A stretch of DNA of 64,000 nucleotides from Paraburkholderia acidipaludis NBRC 101816 (GTDB lineage: Bacteria; Pseudomonadota; Gammaproteobacteria; Burkholderiales; Burkholderiaceae). Position 1 is the stretch's first letter. Each line of letters starts with the position of its first letter. This document shows positions 26,937 to 35,844 of this stretch, one piece after another. The DNA lies in the NCBI RefSeq assembly GCF_000684975.1, contig NZ_BAXZ01000016.1, forward strand, positions 124,001 through 188,000, read 5' to 3'. The notes beneath the pieces are model-generated. The model was not told the DNA's origin. It ran no database searches and was given only the letters and a program-made list of their open reading frames with translations. The translations under genes and the position numbers were made by a program.

Positions 26937-27701
26937 TTGAGCACGAACCTCTTTGACCTCACGGGCAAAATCGCCCTCGTGACCGGCGCCAGTCGCGGTA
27001 TCGGCGAAGCCATCGCAACGCTGCTGGCCGAACAAGGCGCTCATGTGATCGTCTCGAGCCGCAAGCTCGACGACTGCGAAGCGGTTGCCGCAAGCCTGCG
27101 CGCAAACGGCAAGAGCGCCGAAGCCTTCGCATGCCACGTCGGCCGCATGGACGACATCGCGGCCATCTTCGCCCATATCCGCGAAAGGCATGGCCGCCTC
27201 GACATTCTCGTCAACAACGCGGCGGCCAACCCCTATTTCGGCCATATCCTCGATACCGACCTCGCCTCCTACAACAAGACCGTTGAAGTGAACGTGCGCG
27301 GCTACTTCTTCATGTCGGCGGAAGCCGGCAAGATGATGAAGGCGCAGGGCGGCGGCGCCATCGTCAATACGGCCTCGGTCAACGCGCTGCAACCCGGCGA
27401 CATGCAGGGCATCTACTCGATCACGAAAGCCGCGGTCGTCAACATGACCAAAGCGTTCGCAAAGGAGTGCGGACCGTTCGGTATCCGTGTGAATGCGCTG
27501 CTGCCCGGTCTCACGAAGACGAAGTTCGCCGGCGCACTGTTCGAGAACAAGGCGCTCTACGACCGCTGGATCAACGAAATCCCGCTGCGCCGCCACGGCG
27601 AACCGCGCGAAATGGCCGGCACCGTGCTCTATCTCGTCTCCGACGCGTCGAGCTACACCAACGGCGAATGCATCGTCGTCGATGGCGGCCTGACGATCTA
27701 G
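26937..27701 (+). CDS. Short-chain dehydrogenase/reductase
   Basis: A 254-residue classical SDR oxidoreductase. It has the Rossmann motif TGASRGIG near the N-terminus, NNAA in strand 4, a catalytic serine in VNTASVNA, the YSITKAA active-site YxxxK, and VDGGLTI at the end. The start is read as TTG at 26937 after an AGGGAAA site, because no ATG gives a complete Rossmann strand; a start a few codons away is possible. It lies 37 bp after the phosphotransferase and 24 bp before the acyl-CoA dehydrogenase, in the same operon. It probably oxidises a hydroxyacyl intermediate; the substrate is unknown. Confidence 0.88.
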   Translation: MSTNLFDLTGKIALVTGASRGIGEAIATLLAEQGAHVIVSSRKLDDCEAVAASLRANGKSAEAFACHVGRMDDIAAIFAHIRERHGRLDILVNNAAANPYFGHILDTDLASYNKTVEVNVRGYFFMSAEAGKMMKAQGGGAIVNTASVNALQPGDMQGIYSITKAAVVNMTKAFAKECGPFGIRVNALLPGLTKTKFAGALFENKALYDRWINEIPLRRHGEPREMAGTVLYLVSDASSYTNGECIVVDGGLTI

Positions 27702-27725
27702 CACTCCGTACGGAAGGAACCCGAA

Positions 27726-28976
27726 ATGAATTTCGCTTATAGCCCCAAAGTTGAAGACCTGCTGCGCCGCGTGCGCAGCTTCATGGACGAACATATCGTG
27801 CCGCGCCACCAGCAATGGCTGGAAGAGGTGCATGCGGGGCACTACCCCGTATCGTTCATGGAAGACCTCAAGGCCATCGCCAAAGCCGAGGGCCTGTGGA
27901 ACCTCTTCCTGCCGCACCTGAAGGACGACGAACCAGGCACGCGCCTCACGAACCTCGAATATGCCCCGCTGGCCGAAGTCATGGGCCGAATCTCCTGGGC
28001 GCCCGAAGTGTTCAACTGCAACGCGCCCGACACCGGCAACATGGAGCTGCTGCACATGTTCGCGACGCCCGCGCAGCGCGAGCAGTGGCTCGTGCCGCTG
28101 CTGGAAGGCACGATCCGTTCGGCCTTCGCGATGACCGAGCCCGACGTGCCCTCTTCCGACGCCACGAACATCACGACGTCGATCCGGCGCGACGGCGACG
28201 ACTACGTGATCGACGGCCGCAAGTGGTTCATCACGAACGCGGCGCACCCGAACTGCAAGCTCTTCATCGTCATGGGCAAGACCGATCCCGATGCGGAGAG
28301 CCATCGCCAGCAGAGCATGATCCTCGTTCCGGTGAACACGCCGGGTGTGACGATCGTGCGCAATATTCCGGTCATGAATCACGTTTCACCGGAAGGCCAT
28401 TGCGAGGTGACGTTCAGGAACGTTCGCGTGCCGGCGTCGAACCTGCTGGGCGAAGAAGGCAGCGGCTTCGCGCTCGCGCAGGCGCGGCTCGGGCCGGGGC
28501 GCATTCACCACTGCATGCGCTCGATCGGCGCGGCGGAACTGGCGCTCGAACTGATGATCGAGCGCGCTCAGGAGCGCAAGGCGTTCGGCAAGTACCTGCA
28601 CCAGCATGGCACGGTGGGCGAATGGATTGCGAAGTCGCGCATCGAGATCGAACAGGCGCGGCTGCTCGTGCTGAAAACGGCGTGGCTCCTCGACGAAGTG
28701 GGCGCGAAAGCGGCGCGTAAAGAAATTTCGATGATCAAGGCGCTGATCCCGCAGATCCACACCACGGTCTGCGACCGCGCGATGCAGGTGTTCGGCGCCA
28801 TGGGCCTGAGCCCCGACACGCCGCTCGCCGACCACTGGACCTGGGGCCGCGCACTGCGCTTCGCCGACGGCCCCGACGAAGTCCACTTGCAGGCCATTGC
28901 TCGCATGGAGATTGGCGCAAGCAAAGCGGAGCTCGGCTCGACGGCGGCGTACCTGAACATCCCGCCGCGGGATTGA
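27726..28976 (+). CDS. Acyl-CoA dehydrogenase
   Basis: A 416-residue FAD-dependent acyl-CoA dehydrogenase of the ACAD10/11-like branch (MNFAYSPKVEDLLRRVRSFM). FAD/substrate segments are FAMTEPDVPSSDATNI and GRKWFITNA, followed by the family helices KAFGKYLHQHGTVGEWIA and QVFGAMGLSPDTPLADHW. A GGAAGG site precedes the ATG. In the operon with the phosphotransferase it would dehydrogenate, or eliminate phosphate from, an acyl-CoA made upstream. The combination is known from 4-hydroxy acid degradation in LvaA/ACAD11 systems; the actual chain length is not deducible. Confidence 0.9.
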   Translation: MNFAYSPKVEDLLRRVRSFMDEHIVPRHQQWLEEVHAGHYPVSFMEDLKAIAKAEGLWNLFLPHLKDDEPGTRLTNLEYAPLAEVMGRISWAPEVFNCNAPDTGNMELLHMFATPAQREQWLVPLLEGTIRSAFAMTEPDVPSSDATNITTSIRRDGDDYVIDGRKWFITNAAHPNCKLFIVMGKTDPDAESHRQQSMILVPVNTPGVTIVRNIPVMNHVSPEGHCEVTFRNVRVPASNLLGEEGSGFALAQARLGPGRIHHCMRSIGAAELALELMIERAQERKAFGKYLHQHGTVGEWIAKSRIEIEQARLLVLKTAWLLDEVGAKAARKEISMIKALIPQIHTTVCDRAMQVFGAMGLSPDTPLADHWTWGRALRFADGPDEVHLQAIARMEIGASKAELGSTAAYLNIPPRD

Positions 28977-29052
28977 ACGACCAGAAAGACGCGGCCGAAC
29001 GCATCGCCACGACGCCTCTCGTTTATGATGGTGGGCAAACGGAGGCAGTGCG

Positions 29053-30000
29053 ATGCGTTCACCGAAGCGGGACTTGAACCTGTTCGTCGTATTCGAGTCG
29101 ATCTACGAAAAGCGCAATCTGACCCGCGCCGCAGAGGCGCTCTTCATCACCCAGCCGGCGGTCAGCAATGCGCTGGCCCGCATGCGCAAGGCGTTCAATG
29201 ATCCGCTCTTCGTGAGCACGCCATCCGGCATGGTGCCCACGCCGCTCACCGAAAACATCATCGGCCGCGTGCGCGAAGCATTGCAATTGCTGGAAGCGAG
29301 TGCGACCGAAGGCGACGTTTTTGTTCCGGCCACCTCGGAGCGCACCTTTCGTCTGAGCATGCCGGATTTGACGGAAGCGATCCTGCTGCCCGCGCTTGGC
29401 GAACTGCTTCAGCAGCAGGCGCCTGGCATGAGCCTGGAGTGCTATTTCACACCGCGCAGCGAACTGTCCGCGGCGCTTGCGACCGGCAAGATCGACTTTG
29501 CGATCGACGTGCCGCTCATCGACGACCCGCAGTTGCATACCATGCCGCTAGGGAGCGACCGCTATGCGTGCCTGCTGCGCCACGACCACCCGTTCGCGGG
29601 CGACACGCTGAGCCTCGACGACTATCTGGCGCTCGGCCACATTCAGGTGTCGAGCCGCCGCCAGGGAAGCGGGTTCGTGGATGCGGAGCTGAAGAAGCTC
29701 GGCAAGGCGCGGCGCATCCAGATGCGCGTGCAGCACTACATGGTGGCGCCGCTCGTGGCCCTGCGCACCGATCTCGCGCTGACCGCGCCGATCCAGCTTC
29801 TGCAACGGCATGACGCGCGAATTCTGGAATTGCCATTCGGGCTGCCACGGCTCGAATGGCACCTGTACTGGCATCGCAGCAGCGAACAGGATCAGGCCAG
29901 CATCTGGCTGCGCCGCAAGGTGATCGACCTGTTGAGCGACCGGGCCAGCGTGCCGGAGCAGCCGGAACGCAAACGCCGCAGGGCGCGCACCCGCACGTAG
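29053..30000 (+). CDS. LysR-family transcriptional regulator
   Basis: A 315-residue regulator with an N-terminal winged helix-turn-helix (LFVVFESIYEKRNLTRAAEA, then LFITQPAVSNALARMRKAF) and a C-terminal periplasmic-binding-type effector domain. The tail is strongly basic (PERKRRRARTRT). A GGAGG site precedes the ATG at 29053. It follows the acyl-CoA dehydrogenase and converges with the MFS transporter gene, so it could govern the aromatic-catabolism cluster at 30051-33929 or the operon before it. The DNA does not decide between them. Confidence 0.9.
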   Translation: MRSPKRDLNLFVVFESIYEKRNLTRAAEALFITQPAVSNALARMRKAFNDPLFVSTPSGMVPTPLTENIIGRVREALQLLEASATEGDVFVPATSERTFRLSMPDLTEAILLPALGELLQQQAPGMSLECYFTPRSELSAALATGKIDFAIDVPLIDDPQLHTMPLGSDRYACLLRHDHPFAGDTLSLDDYLALGHIQVSSRRQGSGFVDAELKKLGKARRIQMRVQHYMVAPLVALRTDLALTAPIQLLQRHDARILELPFGLPRLEWHLYWHRSSEQDQASIWLRRKVIDLLSDRASVPEQPERKRRRARTRT

Positions 30001-30050
30001 CACCCTCGCGTAGCAGCCCTTAGCATCGCTTGGCGCCCCAGCCACAACCC

Positions 30051-31400
30051 TCACTGCGCGGCGCGCATTTGCGCCGCCGGCTCCGTGCTCACCGTGCGTT
30101 GCGAAACGAGTATGCCTATGGCGGCCAGAACCGCCGGCACGGCAAGCATCCCGAGAACGGCGCCGAATTGCCAGCCGAGTCCCAACAGCGCGCCGCCAAT
30201 GGCGGAGCCGAAAATGCTGCCGAAGCGGCCCATGCCCAGCATCCAGCTCACGCCCGTCGCGCGCGCGACCGTCGGGTAGCGGCCCGGCGCATAGGCGTTG
30301 AGGCCTGTTTGCGCGCCGCTCATGCAGAAGCCCGCGGCGAACACGAGCAGCGCGAGCGACGAGGACAGCGCGCCCATCGCGCCCAGCACCAGCACGCAGA
30401 TCCCGCCGCCCACGTACGCGACGCTGATGACCCGCGCGGGGCGCACCTTGTCCATGATCCAGCCCACGAGCACGGCACCGATCGTCCCGCCAATCTGGAA
30501 CATGGCCGTCACGTTGGCCGCCACGGTCATGGAAAGACCCGCGTCCTTGATCAGCGTCGGCAGCCAGCCGGTCAGCAGATAGATAACCAGTAGTCCCATG
30601 AAATACGTCACCCACAGGGCGATCGTCATTACCCCGTAGCCGTGCGAGAACAGCACGCCGATAGGCTTGCGAGTGGGCAGCGGCGGCTCGGTCGAAACGA
30701 AGGTCTCGTCGCCGTGAAAGCGCGCCCCCGTGACCCGGCTGAGCACCGCGCCAATGCGTGCCGACGAAGCGCCGCGCACGGCGAGAAGGCGTGCCGATTC
30801 GGGCAAAAGCCAGATCTGCAGCGGCACGAGCGCAAGCGGCACGGCGCCGCCGAAAATCAGCACGGCACGCCAGCCGTGCGCCGGAATCAGCCAGCCGGCG
30901 GCAAAGCCGATCAGCGCCGACCCCAGATTGAAGCCCGTGAACATGATCGTGATGAGGAGCGCGCGCTTGCGTTGCGGTGAGTACTCCGAGAGCAGCGTCG
31001 TCGAGTTGGGCATGGCTGCGCCCAGACCGATGCCGCTCAGAATCCGCAGCAGCGCCATCGATGCCGGCGACTGCGTGAAGGCCGTGAGAATCGTAAAGAC
31101 ACCGAACAGAAACACGGAAGCCACGAGCACCCACTTGCGGCCGATGCGGTCCGACGCCGGGCCCGCGGTCAGCGCGCCGATCACGAGGCCGATAGGCGCG
31201 GCGCTCATGACGAGCCCGAACGCCGGCCGCGAGATGGCCCACTCGTGAATGACGGAAGGCGCCACGAAGCCCATGATGGCCACGTCCATCCCGTCGGCGG
31301 TCACGGCAAGAAAGCACAGCGCCACCAATAGCCACTGCCAGGCCGAAATGGGACGTTCGTCGATGAACGCCTTGATATCAATCGTCTTGCTGGTCGACAT
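30051..31400 (-). CDS. MFS transporter, aromatic acid:H+ symporter (AAHS) type
   Basis: A 449-residue, twelve-helix major facilitator resembling PcaK. It has a DGMDVAIMGFVAPSV segment in helix 1, where the AAHS family usually has a DGYD-type motif, followed by the loop 2-3 motif GPASDRIGRKWVLV. It probably imports an aromatic or dicarboxylic acid with protons. I chose the ATG at 31400 with GGAG upstream; earlier in-frame starts add non-conserved sequence. It is the last gene of a cluster with 4-oxalomesaconate hydratase and the aldolase, which suggests that the substrate feeds the gallate/protocatechuate 4,5-cleavage route. Confidence 0.88.
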   Translation of the reverse strand: MSTSKTIDIKAFIDERPISAWQWLLVALCFLAVTADGMDVAIMGFVAPSVIHEWAISRPAFGLVMSAAPIGLVIGALTAGPASDRIGRKWVLVASVFLFGVFTILTAFTQSPASMALLRILSGIGLGAAMPNSTTLLSEYSPQRKRALLITIMFTGFNLGSALIGFAAGWLIPAHGWRAVLIFGGAVPLALVPLQIWLLPESARLLAVRGASSARIGAVLSRVTGARFHGDETFVSTEPPLPTRKPIGVLFSHGYGVMTIALWVTYFMGLLVIYLLTGWLPTLIKDAGLSMTVAANVTAMFQIGGTIGAVLVGWIMDKVRPARVISVAYVGGGICVLVLGAMGALSSSLALLVFAAGFCMSGAQTGLNAYAPGRYPTVARATGVSWMLGMGRFGSIFGSAIGGALLGLGWQFGAVLGMLAVPAVLAAIGILVSQRTVSTEPAAQMRAAQ

Positions 31401-31483
31401 CTGTTGTCTCCTCTCTCTTTGTAGTGAGATCCGCCGCCGAAGCGGCATACCTTCTTCAATCCAGACCCGAATCCATGGCAGTC

Positions 31484-32218
31484 CTATCCGTGTCCACGCA
31501 CAGGTGCTTCCATGCCGTGGCGTTGCCGGATCTCGTCGCCTGGCGGTGCAGCGACAAAGTCGAGAAAGCCCTGCGCGGCCAGGCGCTGCGAAGTCGCGGC
31601 GGTACACGCGGCGGCGAACACCGTCACGAGCTGGATGTCGTCCGGCAATGCGCCGGCAATCTGCACACCCGGAACGTTGACGAGTTCGCTGAACTGCTGA
31701 AAACCCAGTTCCACTTCGCCGCGCGCGAGCAGCGCGGCCACCGGCACACCCGGCGGCGCCTGCACGAGGCGTTCGGTGACGGTCTGCGCCATGCCCCAGC
31801 GATCGAGCAGCTTCGCGAGATGCGCGCCGCTCGGTCCCGTCGAATAGCCGATGCGACGCGCCTCCTGCACCGCGCGACGCACGGCGTCCTCATCGTGCAG
31901 ACCGGGAAGCGCAGCGCCGGCCGGCACCGCGATCGCCACGCCCGAACGCGCCACCTCGACCCGCGTGCCGAGGTCGACGTGCCCTTGCACGCCAAGACGC
32001 GCGAGCGCATCGTCGGCGAGCACCACGAAATCGAACGGCTCGCCTTCGGCTACGCGGCGCGCCGCCTCCACGCCGCCCACCGACTCGATGTACGGCACCG
32101 TTCCCTCATCGCCGGCCAATCGCGAGCGCCAGGCCTCGACGAAGTCCGCAAGAACGAGGCGCGTCGCCATCGACGAAATACCCATGAGCGCCGGCTGCCG
32201 TGCCATGATTGCCGCCAT
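31484..32218 (-). CDS. Substrate-binding-domain protein (ModA-like fold)
   Basis: A 244-residue protein resembling solute-binding proteins of the molybdate type (VVLADDALARLGVQGHVDLG, RIGYSTGPSGAHLAKLLDRW, VELGFQQFSELVNVPGVQ). No convincing signal peptide is visible at the N-terminus, so it may stay in the cytoplasm; relatives beside RraA-like genes look similar. Its ATG overlaps the stop of the aldolase gene (TGATG), which points to cotranslation. It may sense or bind a pathway acid. No ABC permease is present nearby. Confidence 0.75.
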   Translation of the reverse strand: MAAIMARQPALMGISSMATRLVLADFVEAWRSRLAGDEGTVPYIESVGGVEAARRVAEGEPFDFVVLADDALARLGVQGHVDLGTRVEVARSGVAIAVPAGAALPGLHDEDAVRRAVQEARRIGYSTGPSGAHLAKLLDRWGMAQTVTERLVQAPPGVPVAALLARGEVELGFQQFSELVNVPGVQIAGALPDDIQLVTVFAAACTAATSQRLAAQGFLDFVAAPPGDEIRQRHGMEAPVRGHG

Positions 32219-32901
32219 CAGTCGATGTAGCGCAGGCCCAGCTTTTCGAGCGGCTCGCGCATCTTGTACATGTCGAGGCCAAGCACGCCCGAAGCCAGCT
32301 TCGCGCGCTTTTCCTCTTCCAGCGCCTCGCGCGCGCTGGCCTTGTCCAGCGTGTCCGGCGCCTTCGCAGCGGGCACGACCGCCACGCCGTCGCTGTCCGC
32401 CACGATCACGTCGCCCGGGTGCACGAGCGCGCCCGCACAGACCACCGGAATGTTCACCGAGCCGAGCGTCGCCTTGATCGTGCCTTTCGCCGAAATCGCC
32501 CTGCTCCACACCGGGAAATCCATTTGCTGCAAGACGCTCACGTCGCGCACGCCGCCGTCGATGACGAGCGCCCGCGCGCCGCGCGCCTTGAAGCTCGTGG
32601 CGAGCAGATCGCCGAAGTAGCCGTCGGTGCAATCCGCCGTGACGCCCGCCACCACGACGTCGCCAGGGCGGATCTGTTCGGCCGCCACGTGCAGCATCCA
32701 GTTGTCGCCGGGATGCAGCAGCACCGTGACCGCCGTGCCCCACGCGCGCGCGCCGGCATAGATGGGCCGCATGTACGGCTTCATGAGGCCCGTGCGGCCC
32801 ATGGCTTCATGCACGGTCGCGCTGCCGAGCGCGCCGAGCCCGTCTGCCGCGCGGCTATCCGCGCGCGCGATGTTGCGATAAACGACTCCGAGTTCGTACA
32901 T
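32218..32901 (-). CDS. 4-carboxy-4-hydroxy-2-oxoadipate aldolase (RraA-like fold)
   Basis: A 227-residue member of the RraA/HMG-CHA aldolase family. The N-terminus MYELGVVYRNIARAD and the core GDVVVAGVTADCTDGYFGDL and VIDGGVRDV, with the paired Arg-Asp, match class II CHA aldolases (ProA/LigK/GalC). These cleave 4-carboxy-4-hydroxy-2-oxoadipate to pyruvate and oxaloacetate with a divalent metal. The preceding gene encodes the enzyme that makes this substrate, which strongly supports the call over a plain RraA RNase-regulator homologue. Its stop overlaps the start of the next gene. Confidence 0.9.
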   Translation of the reverse strand: MYELGVVYRNIARADSRAADGLGALGSATVHEAMGRTGLMKPYMRPIYAGARAWGTAVTVLLHPGDNWMLHVAAEQIRPGDVVVAGVTADCTDGYFGDLLATSFKARGARALVIDGGVRDVSVLQQMDFPVWSRAISAKGTIKATLGSVNIPVVCAGALVHPGDVIVADSDGVAVVPAAKAPDTLDKASAREALEEEKRAKLASGVLGLDMYKMREPLEKLGLRYID

Positions 32902-32903
32902 GG

Positions 32904-33929
32904 TCAGCGTCCTTGTGCCTTGAGCGCGGCGTCGAGGCGCGGATACACGCGCCGCGCGTTGCCTTCGTAAATCTTGTAGCGCTGATCGGGATTCATTTCG
33001 GATGCCTCGATATAGCGCCTCGTGTCGTCGAAATAGTGGCCGGTTTGCGGATCGATGCCGCGCACGGCGCCGATCATCTCGCTCGCGAACAGGATGTTGT
33101 CGACGGGAATCACTTTGGTAAGCAGATCGATGCCCGGCTGGTGATAGACGCAGGTATCGAAGAAGAGGTTGTTCAGCAGATGCTCTTCGAGCAGCGGCTT
33201 CTTCAGCTCCTGCGCAAGACCGCGGAAGCGGCCCCAGTGGTACGGCACGGCACCGCCGCCATGCGGGATCACGAACTTGAGCGTGGGAAACTCGCGGAAC
33301 AGGTCCGACGTGAGGCATTGCATGAACGCCGTGGTGTCCGCGTTCAGGTAGTGCGCGCCCGTGGTGTGGAAGCATGCATTGCAGCTCGTGCTCACATGCA
33401 CCATCGCCGGAATGTCGTACTCCACCATCTTCTCGTAGAGCGGGTACCAGTAGCGGTCGGAGAGCGGCGGGCTTGTCCAGTGTCCGCCCGACGGGTCGGG
33501 ATTCAGGTTGACCGCCACGTTGCCGTACTGCTCCACGCATTTCACGAGCTCGGGAATACAGGTGGCGACGTCCACGCCGGGACTCTGCGGCAGCATCGCG
33601 GCCGGAATGAAGTGCTGCGGAAACAGCTGGCTCACGCGGTAGCACAGTTCGTTGCAGATCGCGGCCCAACTGCTCGACACTTCGAAATCGCCGATGTGAT
33701 GCGCCATGAAACTCGCGCGGGGGCTGAACACGGTGAGATCGAGACCGCGTTCGCGCATGAGGCGCAGCTGGTTCTGCTCGATCGATTCGCGCAACTCGTC
33801 GTCGCTGATTTTCAGCTCGGACGCCCGGGGCATGTCGGCCGGGTTGGCGATGCCTGCGATCTGGCGGTTGCGCCAGGCCTCCAGCGCCTTGGGCGCCGTC
33901 GTGTAGTGACCGTGGATATCGATAATCAT
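32904..33929 (-). CDS. ligJ: 4-oxalomesaconate hydratase (amidohydrolase fold)
   Basis: A 341-residue amidohydrolase-superfamily protein that hydrates 4-oxalomesaconate to 4-carboxy-4-hydroxy-2-oxoadipate in the protocatechuate 4,5-cleavage and gallate pathways. Metal-ligand motifs are DIHGHYTTAPKALEAWRNRQ at the N-terminus, MVHVSTSCNACFHTTGAHYL in the middle and IPHGGGAVPYHWGR later. ASEMIGAVRG near the end is typical of LigJ. The ATG at 33929 has an AGGA site 8 nt upstream; the TTG two codons earlier is less likely. It is the first gene of a four-gene unit running left. The ring-cleavage dioxygenase of the pathway is not in the window. Confidence 0.9.
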   Translation of the reverse strand: MIIDIHGHYTTAPKALEAWRNRQIAGIANPADMPRASELKISDDELRESIEQNQLRLMRERGLDLTVFSPRASFMAHHIGDFEVSSSWAAICNELCYRVSQLFPQHFIPAAMLPQSPGVDVATCIPELVKCVEQYGNVAVNLNPDPSGGHWTSPPLSDRYWYPLYEKMVEYDIPAMVHVSTSCNACFHTTGAHYLNADTTAFMQCLTSDLFREFPTLKFVIPHGGGAVPYHWGRFRGLAQELKKPLLEEHLLNNLFFDTCVYHQPGIDLLTKVIPVDNILFASEMIGAVRGIDPQTGHYFDDTRRYIEASEMNPDQRYKIYEGNARRVYPRLDAALKAQGR

Positions 33930-34252
33930 GAACAATCCTTTGGCATTCGCGCCGCCCTGGTGAGCCGTCGCGACAGATTGAACATGAAGATAAGGAGCCG
34001 GTCAGTGGTCCGGCTATGCGGGGTTAACCAGAAATCAGGGGAGCCGCGGGGGCCGTCCGGGGGCCCTGGAGGCGTGCCCGATGCCTACCGCGCGGGGCGC
34101 TTCGCCTTGCGGGACAAGGCTTGTCTTATCTTGAGGCGAGGGAGTACGAACGCGCTTACGATCCGCTCGCGCGCACGGTCTCCCATAAACAGAATCGATA
34201 CCGCATGAAAGAGTTCGCAATCGCCGCGCCGGCGGTATGGGCAAGGTTGCGC
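33930..34252. other. Intergenic region upstream of ligJ
   Basis: About 320 bp between ligJ and the convergently placed end of the next gene. It must contain the promoter of the leftward ligJ operon. I see only GC-rich sequence with runs of G and C around 34040-34075 and no convincing promoter, operator or gene. A short open frame from 34121 (LEAREYERAYDPLARTVSH) has no ribosome site and no resemblance to known proteins. Confidence 0.4.
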
Positions 34253-34750
34253 TCAGGCGAAGCCGCGCAGCATCGCGACCTGCTCGCGCCACCGCGCGAG
34301 CACCCTCTCCGGCTCGTGCAGACGGAACATCACGCCGCTTAGGACCTCTGCGTATTTCGCGCGATGCTCGTGAACTGCCTCGATCGTCACCCGGAACACC
34401 GTGAGATCGAGTGCCGTCTGATGCTCCGCCACGATGCTCGCGCGGCCGCGTATTTCCAGCAGCGCGCCGTCGTGGACGAGCGACAGCGTCAGCCGGCCAT
34501 CGCGATGCAGATTCCGGGCCGTGTTCGACTGCGGCCAGATCGCAACGAGCAATTCGGCCGGCCCCACGGCGAGCATCTCGCCGACACTCAACTGCGCCGC
34601 ATGCGGCCAGCCATCGGAACCGAGCGTCGAAAGGCGGATCGCCTCGCCGAGGCGCGCTTCGAGATGGTCGCCGTCGAGATCCTGCAACACCTGCTGCGGC
34701 AATACGTCGGTAACAGGCGCCGCGTTGCGCATAACCTCGCGTTCGTCCAT
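34253..34750 (-). CDS. Pyridoxamine-5'-phosphate-oxidase-fold protein
   Basis: A 165-residue split-barrel flavin-binding-type protein. The central part RLSTLGSDGWPHAAQLSVGE, followed by IWPQSNTARNLHRDGRLTLS and VHDGALLEIRGRASI, follows the strand order of the family. It probably binds FMN or F420-like cofactors or haem, but the exact reaction is unknown. The ATG at 34750 has an AAGGAGAAA site. It is 80 bp from the oxidoreductase gene on the same strand, so it may be in that unit. Confidence 0.75.
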   Translation of the reverse strand: MDEREVMRNAAPVTDVLPQQVLQDLDGDHLEARLGEAIRLSTLGSDGWPHAAQLSVGEMLAVGPAELLVAIWPQSNTARNLHRDGRLTLSLVHDGALLEIRGRASIVAEHQTALDLTVFRVTIEAVHEHRAKYAEVLSGVMFRLHEPERVLARWREQVAMLRGFA

Positions 34751-34830
34751 CGGTTTCTCCTTGCCTCGGGCTGTCAACGTTGCATTAGACTCGACCGAGA
34801 CGCCTCGATGCAAGGCGAACCGGACCCCTC

Positions 34831-35844
34831 TCACCATTCGGCCACGATCTTGCCGAAATGATTGCCGCCTTCCTGGAAGCGGAACGCCTCGGCCAGTTGC
34901 TCCAGCGCGAAGCTGCGGTCGATGACCGGACGCACGCCGGTCTGCTCCAGTGCCGCAACGTACTCCTGCTGCTGGCGGCGGCTACCCACGATAAGCCCCT
35001 GCAGGCGAGCTTGCCGCGCCATCAGCATCGAAGTCGGAACCTCGCCCTGCCGGCCGGTCAGCACGCCGATGAGCGAGATGTGGCCGCCCACGCGCACCGC
35101 GTGGATGGACTGCGCCAGCGTACCCGGGCCGCCTGGCTCGATGACGTGATCCACGCCATGCCCGCCGGTCAGTTCGCGCACCGCCTTGCCCCAATCGGCG
35201 CGCTGGCGGTAGTTGATGCCGTGGTCGGCCCCCAGTGCGCGAGCGCGATCGAGCTTCTCGTCGGACGAGGATGTGACGATGACCTGCGCGCCCATCGCCT
35301 TCGCGATCTGCAAGGCCATGATCGAAACGCCGCCTGTACCGAGTGTCAGCACGACATCGCCCGCCTTCAGCTGAGCGTCGCCCACCAGCGCGCGCCAGGC
35401 GGTGAGCCCGGCGGTGGTGATCGTCGCCGCTTCCGCGTGGCTCCAACCGCGCGGCGCGCGAGTGAAGGCACTGGCTGGCCGCACCGCGTACTGCGCGGCG
35501 TAGCCGTCGATACCGTCGCCGGGCGTGCCGGCAAAACTGCCTACGGCGTCGAACGCGGGACCGGCCGGCCACTGCGGAAAAAAGCAGGACACCACATGAT
35601 CGCCGGGCTGGAACTCCGTGACGCCGGCGCCCACGGCCTCCACCACGCCGGCACCGTCGGCCATCGGCACGCGGCCGTCGGCGGTCGGAATGCTGCCGTT
35701 GGCGACCAGCAGGTCGTGGAAATTCAGTGACGTGGCATGCAGCGCGACGCGAATCTCGCCTGCGCCGGGCTGCCCCGGATCGGCCAGATCGCGAATCTCC
35801 AGGCGATCGAGACCGCCCGGTGCCTTGACAACGATGGCTTTCAC
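34831..35844 (-). CDS. Zinc-independent MDR-family alcohol dehydrogenase/quinone reductase
   Basis: A 337-residue medium-chain dehydrogenase. The N-terminal GroES-like domain (MKAIVVKAPGGLDRLEIRDL) contains LNFHDLLVANG, where zinc enzymes have a catalytic cysteine, so it is probably zinc-free. The Rossmann motif is LGTGGVSIMALQIAKAMGAQ. The closing segment is FQEGGNHFGKIVAEW. It likely reduces a quinone or enone with NADPH. Its start overlaps the stop of the SRPBCC gene (ATGA), so the two are cotranslated and probably regulated by the divergent LysR gene. Confidence 0.88.
   Translation of the reverse strand: MKAIVVKAPGGLDRLEIRDLADPGQPGAGEIRVALHATSLNFHDLLVANGSIPTADGRVPMADGAGVVEAVGAGVTEFQPGDHVVSCFFPQWPAGPAFDAVGSFAGTPGDGIDGYAAQYAVRPASAFTRAPRGWSHAEAATITTAGLTAWRALVGDAQLKAGDVVLTLGTGGVSIMALQIAKAMGAQVIVTSSSDEKLDRARALGADHGINYRQRADWGKAVRELTGGHGVDHVIEPGGPGTLAQSIHAVRVGGHISLIGVLTGRQGEVPTSMLMARQARLQGLIVGSRRQQQEYVAALEQTGVRPVIDRSFALEQLAEAFRFQEGGNHFGKIVAEW

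Noticed and set aside
34121..34342. Short plus-strand frame upstream of the ligJ operon
   Set aside because: It has no ribosome site, no recognisable similarity, and its end overlaps the PNPOx-fold gene antisense.
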